From positions 362,315 to 426,314 of the forward strand of contig NZ_QCXS01000003.1 of the NCBI RefSeq assembly GCF_003260015.1: DNA of 64,000 nt, read 5' to 3'. The stretch is from Nakamurella deserti. Lineage in GTDB: Bacteria; Actinomycetota; Actinomycetes; Mycobacteriales; Nakamurellaceae. The stretch's first letter is position 1, and every line of letters begins with the position of its first letter. The position numbers were made by a program, and so were the translations under genes. The notes below the pieces were generated by a model, which saw only the letters and a list, made by a program, of their open reading frames with translations, searched no databases and was not told where the DNA came from. This document shows, one piece after another, positions 8,882 to 17,116 of this stretch.

Positions 8882-10023
8882 GCGCCCCCGGACTGTTCGG
8901 CAAGACCTGGGGCCACTCGCCTTCCGGCGTCTGGTCGTCCCCCGGGCGGGTCAATCTGATCGGTGAGCACACCGACTACAACGACGGTCTCGTCCTGCCC
9001 TTCGCCATCGACGACCGCGCTGCCGTCGCCGCCGCGCTCACCGACGACGGGCTCGTCTCGGTCGTCAGCGACGTCGCACCCGACGAGGTGCACACCGCGG
9101 CGATCACCGACCTGACCCCCGGTGGCACCGGCGCGCAGGGGTGGTCGGCCTACCTCAACGGCGCGGTGTGGGTGCTGACCGAGGCCGGGCACGCGGTACC
9201 CGGGGTGCGCTTCGCCCTGTCGTCCACGGTTCCGGTCGGCGCCGGCCTGTCGTCGTCGGCGGCATTGGAGTGCGCGACCCTGCTGGCCCTGTCGGACCTG
9301 CTCGGCCTGGGTCTGGAGCGACCCGAGCTCGCCCGGCTCGCGCAGCGCGACGAGAACGACTTCGTCGGGATGCCCTGCGGGCTGATGGACCAGATGGCCT
9401 CGGCCGCGTGCACCGCCGGCAACGTGCTGTTCTTCGACATCGGCGCCGACACCACCGAACAGGTCCCCTTCGACCCGGTCGCGGAGGGCCTGCGGGTGCT
9501 CGTGATCGACACCCAGGTCAAGCACGCCCTCGTCGACGGCGAGTACGCGAAGCGACGCCGATCCTGCGAGGCGGCGGCGGCCGAACTCGGGGTGCCGAAC
9601 CTGTCGGTGATCGACGTCGCCGACCTGGACGCCGCCCTGGCGAAGCTCTCCGACGACGTGCTCGTGCGGCGGGCGCGGCACATCATCACCGAGAACGCCC
9701 GCGTCACCGACACCGTCGCACGGCTGCGGGCCGGCCGGATCACCGACATCGGCGATCTCATGGTCGCCTCGCACGTCTCCCTGCGCGACGACTACGAGGT
9801 GAGCGACCCGTCGCTGGACCTCGCCGTGGACGTCGCGACGAGCTCCGGCGCGCTGGGTGCGCGGATGACCGGCGGCGGCTTCGGCGGCTCGGCCATCGCA
9901 CTGGTGCCGGCCGATCTGGTGGACACCGTGGGTGAAGCGGTCACCGCCGCCTTCGCCGCCGACGGGCGCACCCCGCCGGTGCTGCGCACCGTGCTGCCCA
10001 GCGCCGGCGCCGCCCGGGACTGA
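8878..10023 (+). CDS. galK: Galactokinase
   Basis: The protein has 381 residues and belongs to the GHMP kinase family. It phosphorylates galactose at C1 with ATP. The galactokinase signature GRVNLIGEHTDYNDG is at about residues 23-37. The ATP-binding GLSSSAALE motif is near residue 123, and the C-terminal GHMP motif MTGGGFGG is near residue 330. Its ATG overlaps the galT stop (ATGA), so the two are translationally coupled. A small GC hairpin follows the stop at once. Confidence 0.97.
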   Translation: MSAPGLFGKTWGHSPSGVWSSPGRVNLIGEHTDYNDGLVLPFAIDDRAAVAAALTDDGLVSVVSDVAPDEVHTAAITDLTPGGTGAQGWSAYLNGAVWVLTEAGHAVPGVRFALSSTVPVGAGLSSSAALECATLLALSDLLGLGLERPELARLAQRDENDFVGMPCGLMDQMASAACTAGNVLFFDIGADTTEQVPFDPVAEGLRVLVIDTQVKHALVDGEYAKRRRSCEAAAAELGVPNLSVIDVADLDAALAKLSDDVLVRRARHIITENARVTDTVARLRAGRITDIGDLMVASHVSLRDDYEVSDPSLDLAVDVATSSGALGARMTGGGFGGSAIALVPADLVDTVGEAVTAAFAADGRTPPVLRTVLPSAGAARD

Positions 10024-10038
10024 GGGGAGGGTCTCCCC
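10024..10038 (+). terminator. GC hairpin after galK
   Basis: GGGGAG-GGT-CTCCCC directly follows the galK stop. It is short and has no T-run, so it is a weak terminator candidate. The remaining bases up to 10257 show no gene; the next gene is convergent. Confidence 0.35.
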
Positions 10039-10257
10039 GGGTCGGGATGCGATGCCCGCTGAAGGGGTGTCTCCCTTGTCGATCCGGGGGGCCGTCCCGG
10101 TTGCGCCGCGCAGGCCCACCGGGACCTCCAGCCACCGCCACACACCGTCCGCGGCACCCTCCCGCCGCCGCCGCGCACCGTCGGTCGCTGCTCGCCTCCG
10201 GCGCGGAAACCGCCGGGACAGTGGCGTTTCGACGGTGCCGGAGCGTCGTGGAGCAGA

Positions 10258-11007
10258 TCAGCGGGGCGCCATCCGAATGGCGCCGTCGAGCCGGATGACC
10301 TCACCGTTCAGCATCGGGTTGGCGACGATGTGCTCGACCAGCTGCGCGTACTCGTCCGGCCGGCCGAGCCGCGCGGGGTGCGGCACCTGGGTGCCCAGCG
10401 ACGCCCGCGCCTCCTCGGGAAGCCCGGCCAACAACGGGGTCTCGAAGAGTCCGGGGGCGATGGCCACCACCCGGATCAGCAGCGGCGCCAGGTCCCGGGC
10501 GATCGGCAGCGTCATGCCGACGATGCCGCCCTTGGACGCGGCGTACGCGGCCTGTCCGACCTGCCCGTCGTAGGCCGCGACCGATGCGGTGTTGACAACG
10601 ACCCCACGTTCACCGTCGATCGCGTCGTTGCCGGCCATCGCCGCGGCGGCCAGCCGCACCACCGTGAAGGTGCCGATCAGGTTGATCCGGATGGTCCGGT
10701 CGAAGATCTCCGCCGGGTGCGGACCGGACCTGCCCACCGTCTTGACCGCGGGGGCGATGCCCGCGCAGTTGACCACCACCCGCAGGGTGCCCTCGGCGTT
10801 GGCCTGCGCCACCGCCGCGGCGACCTGGTCCTCGTCGGTGACGTCGGCTTCCACGTGGTCGGCGTGCGCCGGCAGGTTGACCACCTCCGCGCGGGGCAGG
10901 TCGACGACGGTGACCCGGGCACCCGCCGCGGCCAGCCTGTGCACCGTGGCCAGTCCCAGCCCGGAGGCCCCGCCCGTCACCAGTGCCGTCGCTCCCTCGA
11001 TACGCAT
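10258..11007 (-). CDS. Short-chain dehydrogenase, 3-hydroxyacyl-CoA dehydrogenase (HSD10-like)
   Basis: This 249-residue SDR has the NAD-binding TGGASGLG motif at residues 10-17, an NCAG motif near residue 82 and the catalytic YAASKGG (Tyr-x-x-x-Lys) near residue 158. The C-terminal segment ([12 protein letters not shown], then [16 protein letters not shown] and [13 protein letters not shown]) is typical of type II 3-hydroxyacyl-CoA / 2-methyl-3-hydroxybutyryl-CoA dehydrogenases. ATG 11007 starts directly at the SDR core with GGTGACCTCC upstream. It stands alone and is divergent from the homocysteine methyltransferase. The exact acyl-CoA substrate cannot be fixed from sequence. Confidence 0.85.
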   Translation of the reverse strand: MRIEGATALVTGGASGLGLATVHRLAAAGARVTVVDLPRAEVVNLPAHADHVEADVTDEDQVAAAVAQANAEGTLRVVVNCAGIAPAVKTVGRSGPHPAEIFDRTIRINLIGTFTVVRLAAAAMAGNDAIDGERGVVVNTASVAAYDGQVGQAAYAASKGGIVGMTLPIARDLAPLLIRVVAIAPGLFETPLLAGLPEEARASLGTQVPHPARLGRPDEYAQLVEHIVANPMLNGEVIRLDGAIRMAPR

Positions 11008-11049
11008 GGAGGTCACCGTAGGCGGGGGCGGCTCGTTAGTCTCGTCGAG

Positions 11050-11958
11050 GTGTCCGCTCCCCCGCCCCACGTCCCGCTGGCCGAGGCCCTGACCGCCGGC
11101 CCCGTCGTGCTCGACGGTGGTCTCGGCACCCTGCTCGAGGCGCGCGGCGCGGACCTGACCTCGTCGCTGTGGTCGGCGCGGCTGCTGCGCGACGGGCCGG
11201 GAGCGATCGAGGCCGCCCACCGGGAGTACTTCGAGGCCGGTGCGCAGGTCGCGATCACGTCGTCGTACCAGGCGTCGTTCGAGGGTCTCGCGGAGCTCGG
11301 CACGGACCGGGCCGCGGCCGCCGCGCTGATGACCGCCAGCGTCGACATCGCGCGGCGGGCTCGGGATGTCGTCCGGCCGGACGGCTGGGTGGCGGCGTCG
11401 GTGGGACCGTACGGCGCGGTGCTGGCCGACGGGTCGGAATACCGCGGCGACTACGGGCTGTCCGCCGAGGAGTTGCGGGACTGGCACCGGCCGCGACTCG
11501 AGGTGCTGAGGGCGGCCGGCGCGGACGTGCTCGCGGTCGAGACCGTGCCCAGCCTGGCCGAAGCCGCCGCCGTGCTCGGTCTGATCGCCGGAACCGGGCA
11601 CCCGGCGTGGCTGTCGCTGACCGTCGACGGCGAGCGGACCCGCACCGGTGAACCGCTCGACGAGGTCTACGCGATGGCCGCCGAGGTCCCCGAGATCATC
11701 GCGCTGGGGGTGAACTGCACCGCGCCGGACGACGTGGCCGCCGCGGTGGCGATCGCCGCCCGGTACCGGCCGGTGGTGGTGTACCCGAACAGCGGACAGG
11801 GCTGGGACGCGGTGCGGCGCCGGTGGACCGGATCGGCGGCGTTCGACGCCGACCAGGTGCGGGAGTGGATCGACGCCGGCGCCCGCCTGGTCGGCGGCTG
11901 CTGCCGGATCGGCCCCGCCGAGATCACCGCCGTCGCCGCCGCGGCACGGGGCCGCTGA
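11050..11958 (+). CDS. mmuM: Homocysteine S-methyltransferase
   Basis: The protein has about 302 residues and the Zn-dependent homocysteine methyltransferase fold. It transfers a methyl group from S-methylmethionine or SAM to homocysteine, giving methionine. The start [14 protein letters not shown] is diagnostic. The zinc cysteines are the single Cys in GVNCTAPDD and the pair in VGGCCRIGP near the C-terminus. The GTG at 11050 is chosen because longer frames run into the upstream divergent gene; its ribosome site (GTCGAGG) is weak. The gene is monocistronic and is followed by degenerate repeats that resemble its own tail. Confidence 0.92.
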   Translation: MSAPPPHVPLAEALTAGPVVLDGGLGTLLEARGADLTSSLWSARLLRDGPGAIEAAHREYFEAGAQVAITSSYQASFEGLAELGTDRAAAAALMTASVDIARRARDVVRPDGWVAASVGPYGAVLADGSEYRGDYGLSAEELRDWHRPRLEVLRAAGADVLAVETVPSLAEAAAVLGLIAGTGHPAWLSLTVDGERTRTGEPLDEVYAMAAEVPEIIALGVNCTAPDDVAAAVAIAARYRPVVVYPNSGQGWDAVRRRWTGSAAFDADQVREWIDAGARLVGGCCRIGPAEITAVAAAARGR

Positions 11959-12075
11959 CCTTCCCGCTCCGCCGGCGCGGCACCCCGGGGGCGCGGCACC
12001 CGGGGGCAGTTCGGTACCCGAGGCGCGGCGCGGTACCCCGGGCGCGGCGCGAAACCTGGGGCGCGGGTCGCGGTC
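11959..12075 (+). repeat. Degenerate GCGCGGCACCCCGGGG-type repeats after mmuM
   Basis: About six irregular units of 16-20 bases (for example GCGCGGCACCCCGGGG, then GCGCGGCACCCGGGGG, and so on) follow the stop codon. They resemble the last codons of mmuM (GCGGCACGGGGCCGC). They may be decayed copies of the gene end, as seen more clearly at other genes in this window. Confidence 0.45.
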
Positions 12076-12077
12076 TC

Positions 12078-12113
12078 GGGCGGATAACTCTCACCGGTGA
12101 GAGTTATCCGCCC
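12078..12113. repeat. 36-bp perfect loop-free palindrome
   Basis: The left half GGGCGGATAACTCTCACC (12078-12095) is exactly the reverse complement of the right half (12096-12113). It is AT-richer than its surroundings and lies between convergent mmuM and gabT. It could act as a bidirectional terminator in RNA, a cruciform, or a protein site or interspersed palindrome in DNA. The whole gap 11959-12348 has no gene. Confidence 0.85.
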
Positions 12114-12253
12114 CGGGAGCAGCGGACCCCTGCCGGATGGGCGTTCTTCGACCGGAATCGGGGAGCTTTCCGCTCAGGTCGCGCTCCGCCCGGATGTGCA
12201 GCCGGGGCTCCCCACCCGAACCCCGGCCGCCCGCCCGAGGCCGGCTCCAAGCT

Positions 12254-12348
12254 CCGGTTCCGGCTCCGGTTCCGGTTCCGGTTCCGGCTCCGGCTGAGAG
12301 GCCCCGGTTCACAGGGCCGGTTCAGAGGGCCGGTTTACAAGCCCCGGT
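12254..12348. repeat. CCGGYT hexanucleotide run and gabT-tail-like repeats
   Basis: Seven tandem CCGGTT/CCGGCT units fill 12254-12295. From 12296 to 12360 three or four further units of 13-16 bases read, on the minus strand, as variants of CCTGTGAACCGG. That sequence contains the gabT stop codon (CTG TGA) and what follows it. The repeats therefore seem to have grown from the gabT end. Confidence 0.6.
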
Positions 12349-13707
12349 TCACAGGCCCCGGACGGCGTCGGCCAGCACGTCGAGGCCCTCGGACAGCAGG
12401 GCGTCGCCGATGACCAGCGGGGGCAGCAGCCGGATGACGTTGCCGTAACTGCCGCAGGTGAGCACGACGACCCCGGCGGCGTGACAGGCCCTGGCCACCG
12501 CACCGGCGGCGGCCGCATCGGGGTCGGTCGTCCCGCGCGCCACGAACTCGACGGCGATCATCGCGCCGCGGCCGCGCACCTCCCCGATCCGGCCGGTCTC
12601 GGCGGCCAGCGCCTCCAACCGCGGCCGGGCGATCGCCTCGATGCCGCGGGCCGCTCCGACCAGGTCCTCGGCCTCCATGGTCTCGATGGCCGCCAGTGCC
12701 GCGGCGCAGGCGATCGGGTTGCCGCCGTAGGTTCCCCCCAGGCCACCCGCGTGCACGGCGTCCATCAGCTCCGCCCGGCCGGTGACCGCGGCGAGCGGCA
12801 TCCCGCCGGCGATGCCCTTGGCCGTGGTGATCAGGTCGGGCACCACACCCTCGTGATCGCAGGCGAACCAGTCGCCGGTGCGGCAGAAGCCGGTCTGGAT
12901 CTCGTCGGCGATGAACACCACGCCGTTGGCGGTGCACCACTCCGACAGAGCCGGCAGGAACCCGTCGGCCGGCACCACGAAGCCGCCCTCGCCCTGGATC
13001 GGCTCGATCAGCACCGCGGCCACGTTGCCCGCCCCGATCTGCGTCTGGATCTGCGAGATCGCCCGCGCCGCGGCTTCCTTGCCGTCGAGGCCGTCCCGGA
13101 ACGGGTAGCTCATCGGCATCCGGTAGATCTCGCCGGCGAACGGCCCGAACCCCGCCTTGTAGGGCATCGCCTTCGCGGTCAGGGCCATGGTCAGGTTCGT
13201 CCGGCCGTGGTAGGCGTGGTCGAACACCACCACCGCGGTCCGCCCGGTCGCGAGACGGGCGATCTTGACGGCGTTCTCGACGGCCTCGGAGCCGGAGTTG
13301 AACAGCGCCGTCTTCTTCGCGTGCGACCCGGGCGTCACCTCGTTGAGCTTCTCGGCGACGGCCACGTACCCCTCGTAGGGCGTGACCATGAAGCAGGTGT
13401 GGGTGAAGTGCGTGATCGCCTCCTGCACCGCGTCGACCACCCGCGGGGCGGCGTTGCCCACCGAGGCGACGGCGATGCCCGAGCCGAGGTCGATGAGCGA
13501 GTTGCCGTCGATGTCGACGATGACCCCACCCGCGGCGTCGGCCACGTACACCGGCAACGTGGACGCCACCCCGTCGGACACCGCGCCGCGGCGTCGCTCG
13601 TGCAGCGCAGCGGATCTCGGCCCCGGCACGGCGGTGACGAGCCGGCGCTCCTGCGGCAGGCCGGCGGTGGCGGCGGCGGCGGTGGTGTCGGGGGCCAGCG
13701 TGGTCAC
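12349..13707 (-). CDS. gabT: 4-aminobutyrate aminotransferase
   Basis: This class III PLP aminotransferase of 452 residues moves the amino group of GABA to 2-oxoglutarate, giving succinate semialdehyde. Visible motifs are NSGSEAVENAVK (phosphate binding, near residue 120), HAYHGRTNLTMAL, the DEIQTGFCRTG aspartate region and the PLP lysine in TTAKGIAGG near residue 290. GTG 13707 is preferred to the TTG two codons upstream, since GAGAGG sits 8 bases before it. It is divergent from the XRE-cupin regulator and gabD, which complete the GABA shunt. Two operator-like dyads lie in the shared control region. Confidence 0.93.
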   Translation of the reverse strand: MTTLAPDTTAAAATAGLPQERRLVTAVPGPRSAALHERRRGAVSDGVASTLPVYVADAAGGVIVDIDGNSLIDLGSGIAVASVGNAAPRVVDAVQEAITHFTHTCFMVTPYEGYVAVAEKLNEVTPGSHAKKTALFNSGSEAVENAVKIARLATGRTAVVVFDHAYHGRTNLTMALTAKAMPYKAGFGPFAGEIYRMPMSYPFRDGLDGKEAAARAISQIQTQIGAGNVAAVLIEPIQGEGGFVVPADGFLPALSEWCTANGVVFIADEIQTGFCRTGDWFACDHEGVVPDLITTAKGIAGGMPLAAVTGRAELMDAVHAGGLGGTYGGNPIACAAALAAIETMEAEDLVGAARGIEAIARPRLEALAAETGRIGEVRGRGAMIAVEFVARGTTDPDAAAAGAVARACHAAGVVVLTCGSYGNVIRLLPPLVIGDALLSEGLDVLADAVRGL

Positions 13708-13776
13708 GGGCAACGCCTCTCGGAGAATGTCACGACGGTCACTGCAATCGAATGCTTTACAGCGGCACCAGGATGC

Positions 13777-13819
13777 GGTTTAGTATCACCAAACCCCTGC
13801 GGTTTAGCAATACCAAACC
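13777..13819. promoter_or_regulatory. Tandem operator pair for the XRE-cupin regulator
   Basis: Two 19-base near-palindromes, GGTTTAGTATCACCAAACC (13777-13795) and GGTTTAGCAATACCAAACC (13801-13819), lie 24 bases apart centre to centre. They sit immediately before the regulator gene and about 70 bases before gabT. The outer arms GGTTT/AAACC are perfect. Placement and repetition strongly suggest autoregulation plus control of gabT. Confidence 0.7.
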
Positions 13820-13827
13820 CGGAGCCG

Positions 13828-14436
13828 ATGGAGGTGGTGGAGGTGCCCGAACCCGACGACACCGCCATCGCGCCATCCGGGATGGGCCAGGCCGGTCCCC
13901 GGCTGCGCGAGATCCGCGTGGAGCAGGGGCGGTCCCTGGCCGCCGTCGCCAGTGCGGCCGGCGTTACCAAGGGCTTCCTGAGCCAGGCCGAACGCGGCCT
14001 GACCCGGGTCTCGGTGCCGACCCTGCTGCAGATCTGCGGCGTCCTCGGCGTCGGCATCGGCAGCCTGTTCGACTATCCGGAGACCACCGTCGTGGCGCCG
14101 GTTCCGCTGGACATGGGCGGTATCGGCGTGCAGGAGTACCTGCTCACCCCGGCGTCGGAGAAGCTCGTCCAGGTCATGCGCACCCATCTGCAGCCGGGTG
14201 GTGGTTCGGGCGGCGTCTTCGCACTCGACACCGAGACCATCTTCGTCACCGTCCTGCGCGGTTCGTTCGAGCTGGTCATCGAGGGTGAGCCGCGACTGCT
14301 CGGCACCGGCGAGTCGACCACCTTCGGCGGCCGCAGCCAGCACGAGTGGCGCAACCCCGGCGCCGACGCCGCCGAGGTGCTCTGGGTGCTCGCGCCCCCG
14401 CTGCCCGGCGACCGCGCCCGCCCGGGAACGACCTGA
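13828..14436 (+). CDS. XRE-family regulator with cupin sensor domain
   Basis: The protein has up to 202 residues: an N-terminal helix-turn-helix (about residues 25-80, with GVTKGFLSQAERGLTRVSVPTL split across the two helices) and a C-terminal cupin domain (about 120-195) ending in HEWRNPG-type beta-barrel sequence. XRE-cupin proteins commonly control GABA, putrescine or amino-acid catabolism by binding small acids in the cupin. ATG 13828 has GGAG only 3 bases away. The GTG at 13843 has GGAGG at better spacing and may be the true start, which would shorten the protein by five residues. It is followed by gabD 76 bases later. Confidence 0.88.
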   Translation: MEVVEVPEPDDTAIAPSGMGQAGPRLREIRVEQGRSLAAVASAAGVTKGFLSQAERGLTRVSVPTLLQICGVLGVGIGSLFDYPETTVVAPVPLDMGGIGVQEYLLTPASEKLVQVMRTHLQPGGGSGGVFALDTETIFVTVLRGSFELVIEGEPRLLGTGESTTFGGRSQHEWRNPGADAAEVLWVLAPPLPGDRARPGTT

Positions 14437-14512
14437 CCGCACCGCATCCCGCGCCCGACACCGGCGTCCGCCACCGTCCGCCCCACCGCCCGCCCGACCC
14501 CCTGGAGCCCCG

Positions 14513-15976
14513 ATGACCGTCCCGTCCGCCACCATCTCCGCCCTGATCGACCGCACCCCGACCAAGCTGCTCATCGGCGGCGACTGGGTCGGCACCGGCC
14601 GCACGTTCTCCGTCGAGAACCCCGCCACCGAGGACACCCTCACCGAGATCGCCGACGCCGGCGTCCCCGAGGCGGTCGCCGCCCTGGACGCCGCGGTCGG
14701 CGCGCAGGAGGCGTGGGCGGCCACCGACCCCCGCCAGCGCGGCGAGATCCTGCGCAAGGCCTTCGAACTCATCACCGCCCGCGCCGACGACTTCGCGCTG
14801 CTGATGACGCTGGAGATGGGCAAGCCGCTGTCCGAGGCCCGCGGCGAGGTCACCTACGGGGCGGAGTTCCTCCGCTGGTTCTCCGAGGAGGCCGTCCGCA
14901 TCGCCGGCCGCTACGCCGTCGCCCCGTCCGGCGGCACCCGGCTGATCACCATGAAGCAGCCGGTCGGCCCGGTGTACGCCATCACCCCGTGGAACTTCCC
15001 GCTGGCCATGGGCACCCGCAAGCTCGGCCCCGCGCTCGCCGCCGGTTGCACCGTCGTCATCAAGCCCGCCGCGCTGACGCCGTTGACCACGCTGGCGTTC
15101 GCGCAGGTGCTCTCGGAGGCGGGCCTGCCGGACGGCGTGGTCAACGTCGTCACCACCACGAAGTCCGGTGACGTCAGCAAGCGCATCATCAGCGACCCGC
15201 GGCTGCGCAAGCTGACCTTCACCGGCTCCACCCCGGTCGGCCAGCAGCTGATCGCCCAGTCCGCCGAGCAGGTGCTCAAGGTGAGCATGGAGCTCGGCGG
15301 CAACGCCCCGTTCCTGGTCTTCGGCGACGCCGACCTCGACAAGGCCGTCGACGGGGCGATGCTGGCCAAGATGCGCAACATCGGCGAGGCCTGCACCGCG
15401 GCCAACCGGTTCATCGTCCACGAGTCGGTGGCCCCGGAGTTCTCGCGCCGGTTCGCCGAGCGGATGGGCGCGCTGAGCGTCGGCCCCGGGTACGAGGACG
15501 GCATCCAGGTCGGCCCGCTGATCGAGCAGAAGGCCGTGAACAAGGTCAACGAGCTGGTCGCCGACGCGGTCGACTCGGGTGCGACGGTGCTGACCGGCGG
15601 GTCCGAGATCGACGGCAAGGGCTACTTCTACCGTCCGACCGTGCTGACCGACGTGCCCCCCACGGCCGACGTCTTCCACCAGGAGATCTTCGGCCCGGTC
15701 GCCCCGGTGACGACGTTCAGCTCCGACGAGGAGGGTCTGCTGCTGGCCAACGACACCGAGTACGGGCTGGTGGCCTACGCCTTCACCTCCGACCTGAGCC
15801 GGGCGCTCAAGGTCGCCGAGGGCCTGCAGACCGGCATGGTCGGCATCAACCAGGGTGTGGTCAGCAACCCGGCGGCGCCGTTCGGCGGGGTCAAGCAGTC
15901 CGGGCTCGGCCGCGAGGGCGGCAACGAGGGCATCGACGAGTACCTGGAGACGAAGTACGTCGGTATCGCGCTCTAG
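14513..15976 (+). CDS. gabD: Succinate-semialdehyde dehydrogenase
   Basis: This 487-residue aldehyde dehydrogenase family protein oxidises succinate semialdehyde to succinate with NAD(P)+. The nucleotide-binding segment TPWNFPLAMGTRK is near residue 160. The catalytic glutamate is in MELGGNAPF (near 262), and the catalytic cysteine is in NIGEACTAANR (near 296), as in GabD-type enzymes. ATG 14513 has CTGGAG upstream. It lies in the same direction as the XRE-cupin regulator and completes the GABA shunt with gabT. A 10-base-stem hairpin follows. Confidence 0.92.
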   Translation: MTVPSATISALIDRTPTKLLIGGDWVGTGRTFSVENPATEDTLTEIADAGVPEAVAALDAAVGAQEAWAATDPRQRGEILRKAFELITARADDFALLMTLEMGKPLSEARGEVTYGAEFLRWFSEEAVRIAGRYAVAPSGGTRLITMKQPVGPVYAITPWNFPLAMGTRKLGPALAAGCTVVIKPAALTPLTTLAFAQVLSEAGLPDGVVNVVTTTKSGDVSKRIISDPRLRKLTFTGSTPVGQQLIAQSAEQVLKVSMELGGNAPFLVFGDADLDKAVDGAMLAKMRNIGEACTAANRFIVHESVAPEFSRRFAERMGALSVGPGYEDGIQVGPLIEQKAVNKVNELVADAVDSGATVLTGGSEIDGKGYFYRPTVLTDVPPTADVFHQEIFGPVAPVTTFSSDEEGLLLANDTEYGLVAYAFTSDLSRALKVAEGLQTGMVGINQGVVSNPAAPFGGVKQSGLGREGGNEGIDEYLETKYVGIAL

Positions 15977-15992
15977 GGCGCTGCCGCGGTGG

Positions 15993-16016
15993 CGGGTGTC
16001 GGGCGGCCGACACCCG
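15993..16016 (+). terminator. Hairpin after gabD
   Basis: A 10-base perfect stem (CGGGTGTCGG with its complement) and a GCGG loop lie 17 bases after the stop. There is no T-run, so it is a structure-only terminator typical of GC-rich actinobacteria. No gene is seen between here and 16236. Confidence 0.55.
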
Positions 16017-16236
16017 GCCGCCGGGCGCCGCAGGCCGCCGACCCACCGCAGCCGGTGTCGGGCTGCAGTCGGTCGTCCACAGCGCGTACCGCACCCGCGT
16101 TCGTGCTGGTCGGCGGAGGGTCACCGGGTAGGATCGGCACAGGGCCACAGGCCCTTCGTCGGGTCCGCCCGGCCCTCGCCGCTCCGCCGGTGGGTGCCGT
16201 CGTGGCCCGGTGTGAGTCACATCGAGGAAGGCCCGC

Positions 16237-16518
16237 ATGCGCTACATCCGGCAGATCCACCTGGAGTACCCGGCCACCTCCAACCAGCACATCTCGCAGA
16301 TCCGGTTCTCCATCACGCCCACGGGTGCGATGTCGACCGAGACCCGCGCGTCCGTGGTGCGCAACATCGAGAACCGTTGGCAGAGCTACTACTGGTACGA
16401 CGAGCGCTCCGGCGAAGAGGGCAAGGTGACCACCGGCAGCACCGACTGGGGCACCAAGTGCATCGCCACCGTGCACGACTCGGCCGCGGAGGACCTGCTC
16501 AAGCTCCCCCGCTTCTGA
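16237..16518 (+). CDS. Small DUF3892-like protein
   Basis: This 93-residue soluble protein has no signal or membrane segment. It begins with a short strand (RYIRQIHLEYP), has aromatic-rich NRWQSYYWYDE in the middle, and ends with GTKCIATVHDSAAEDLLKLPRF-like sequence. The pattern GTK-x-TxxD followed by LLxLP at the end resembles DUF3892 proteins, whose function is unknown. GAGGAAGG lies just before the ATG. Codon use is strongly biased as in its neighbours, so it is a real gene. A terminator hairpin follows inside the end of the convergent alkyltransferase gene. Confidence 0.75.
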   Translation: MRYIRQIHLEYPATSNQHISQIRFSITPTGAMSTETRASVVRNIENRWQSYYWYDERSGEEGKVTTGSTDWGTKCIATVHDSAAEDLLKLPRF

Positions 16519-16522
16519 CCCG

Positions 16523-17116
16523 TCAGCGGACGGACGCTCCCTCCAACGCGAGGAGCGTCCGTTTCGCCTCGACACCGCCGAGGTAGCCGCCGAGCGCCCC
16601 GTCCGAACGCACCACCCGGTGGCACGGCACCACGATGGGGACCGGGTTGGTCCCGCACGCCGTCCCCACGGCCCGCACCGCCCGTGGATTCCCGGACAAC
16701 CCGGCGACCCCGCCGTAGCTGGCCACCTCGCCGAACGGCACCTCGGGCAGGTGCTCCAGCACGGTCCGCCGGAACCCGGCCGCCAACCGCAGGTCGACCG
16801 GCACGTCGAACACCCGCCGCCGCCCGCTGAAGTACTCCTCCAGCTCCCGCGCCACCGCGTCCAGTCGCCGCGGCGCGTGCAGCACCCGCGGGCTGATCCG
16901 CTCGGCCAGCGTCGCCAGCACCGCGTCGAACCCGAGGCTCTCGAACGCGACCCGCACCAGGCCGGCGTCGGTCCCGGCCAGCAGCAGCGGTCCGACGGGG
17001 CTGTCGATCGTGCGGTAGGCGACGTCGACCAGTCCGGCGGCGTCGGCCTCGGCGACCAGCCGCGCGTGCAGGCGGTCCAGCGCCACCGGCTCGGTCATCA
17101 CGTCGAACAGGCTCAC
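16523..17116 (-). CDS. ogt: Methylated-DNA--[protein]-cysteine S-methyltransferase
   Basis: The 197-residue protein is a suicide repair enzyme that takes methyl groups from O6-methylguanine in DNA. The acceptor cysteine lies in the canonical PCHRVV motif near residue 165. The DNA-binding helix region RAVRAVGTACGTNP precedes it, and GALGGYLGG follows. The N-terminal domain is of the usual non-Ada type. GTG 17116 overlaps the stop of the ECF sigma gene (GTGA) and has GGAGGT 6 bases upstream, so the two genes are translationally coupled. The pairing suggests the sigma factor controls alkylation repair. Confidence 0.93.
   Translation of the reverse strand: MSLFDVMTEPVALDRLHARLVAEADAAGLVDVAYRTIDSPVGPLLLAGTDAGLVRVAFESLGFDAVLATLAERISPRVLHAPRRLDAVARELEEYFSGRRRVFDVPVDLRLAAGFRRTVLEHLPEVPFGEVASYGGVAGLSGNPRAVRAVGTACGTNPVPIVVPCHRVVRSDGALGGYLGGVEAKRTLLALEGASVR
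16531..16561 (+). terminator. Terminator of the DUF3892-like gene, inside the end of the neighbouring CDS
   Basis: CGGACGCTCC (16531-16540) and GGAGCGTCCG (16552-16561) form a perfect 10-base stem followed by TTTC. It begins 13 bases after the stop and lies within the last codons of the convergent alkyltransferase gene. Confidence 0.55.

Noticed and set aside
11041-11958. mmuM as a B12-dependent metH module or riboswitch-controlled gene
   Set aside because: Only the homocysteine-methyltransferase domain is present, and the 42-base upstream gap is too short for a B12 or SAM riboswitch.
12254-12295. Hexanucleotide run as a CRISPR or phase-variation tract
   Set aside because: There are no spacers, so it is not CRISPR. 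It lies after the gabT stop and outside any promoter, so slippage would not switch a gene.
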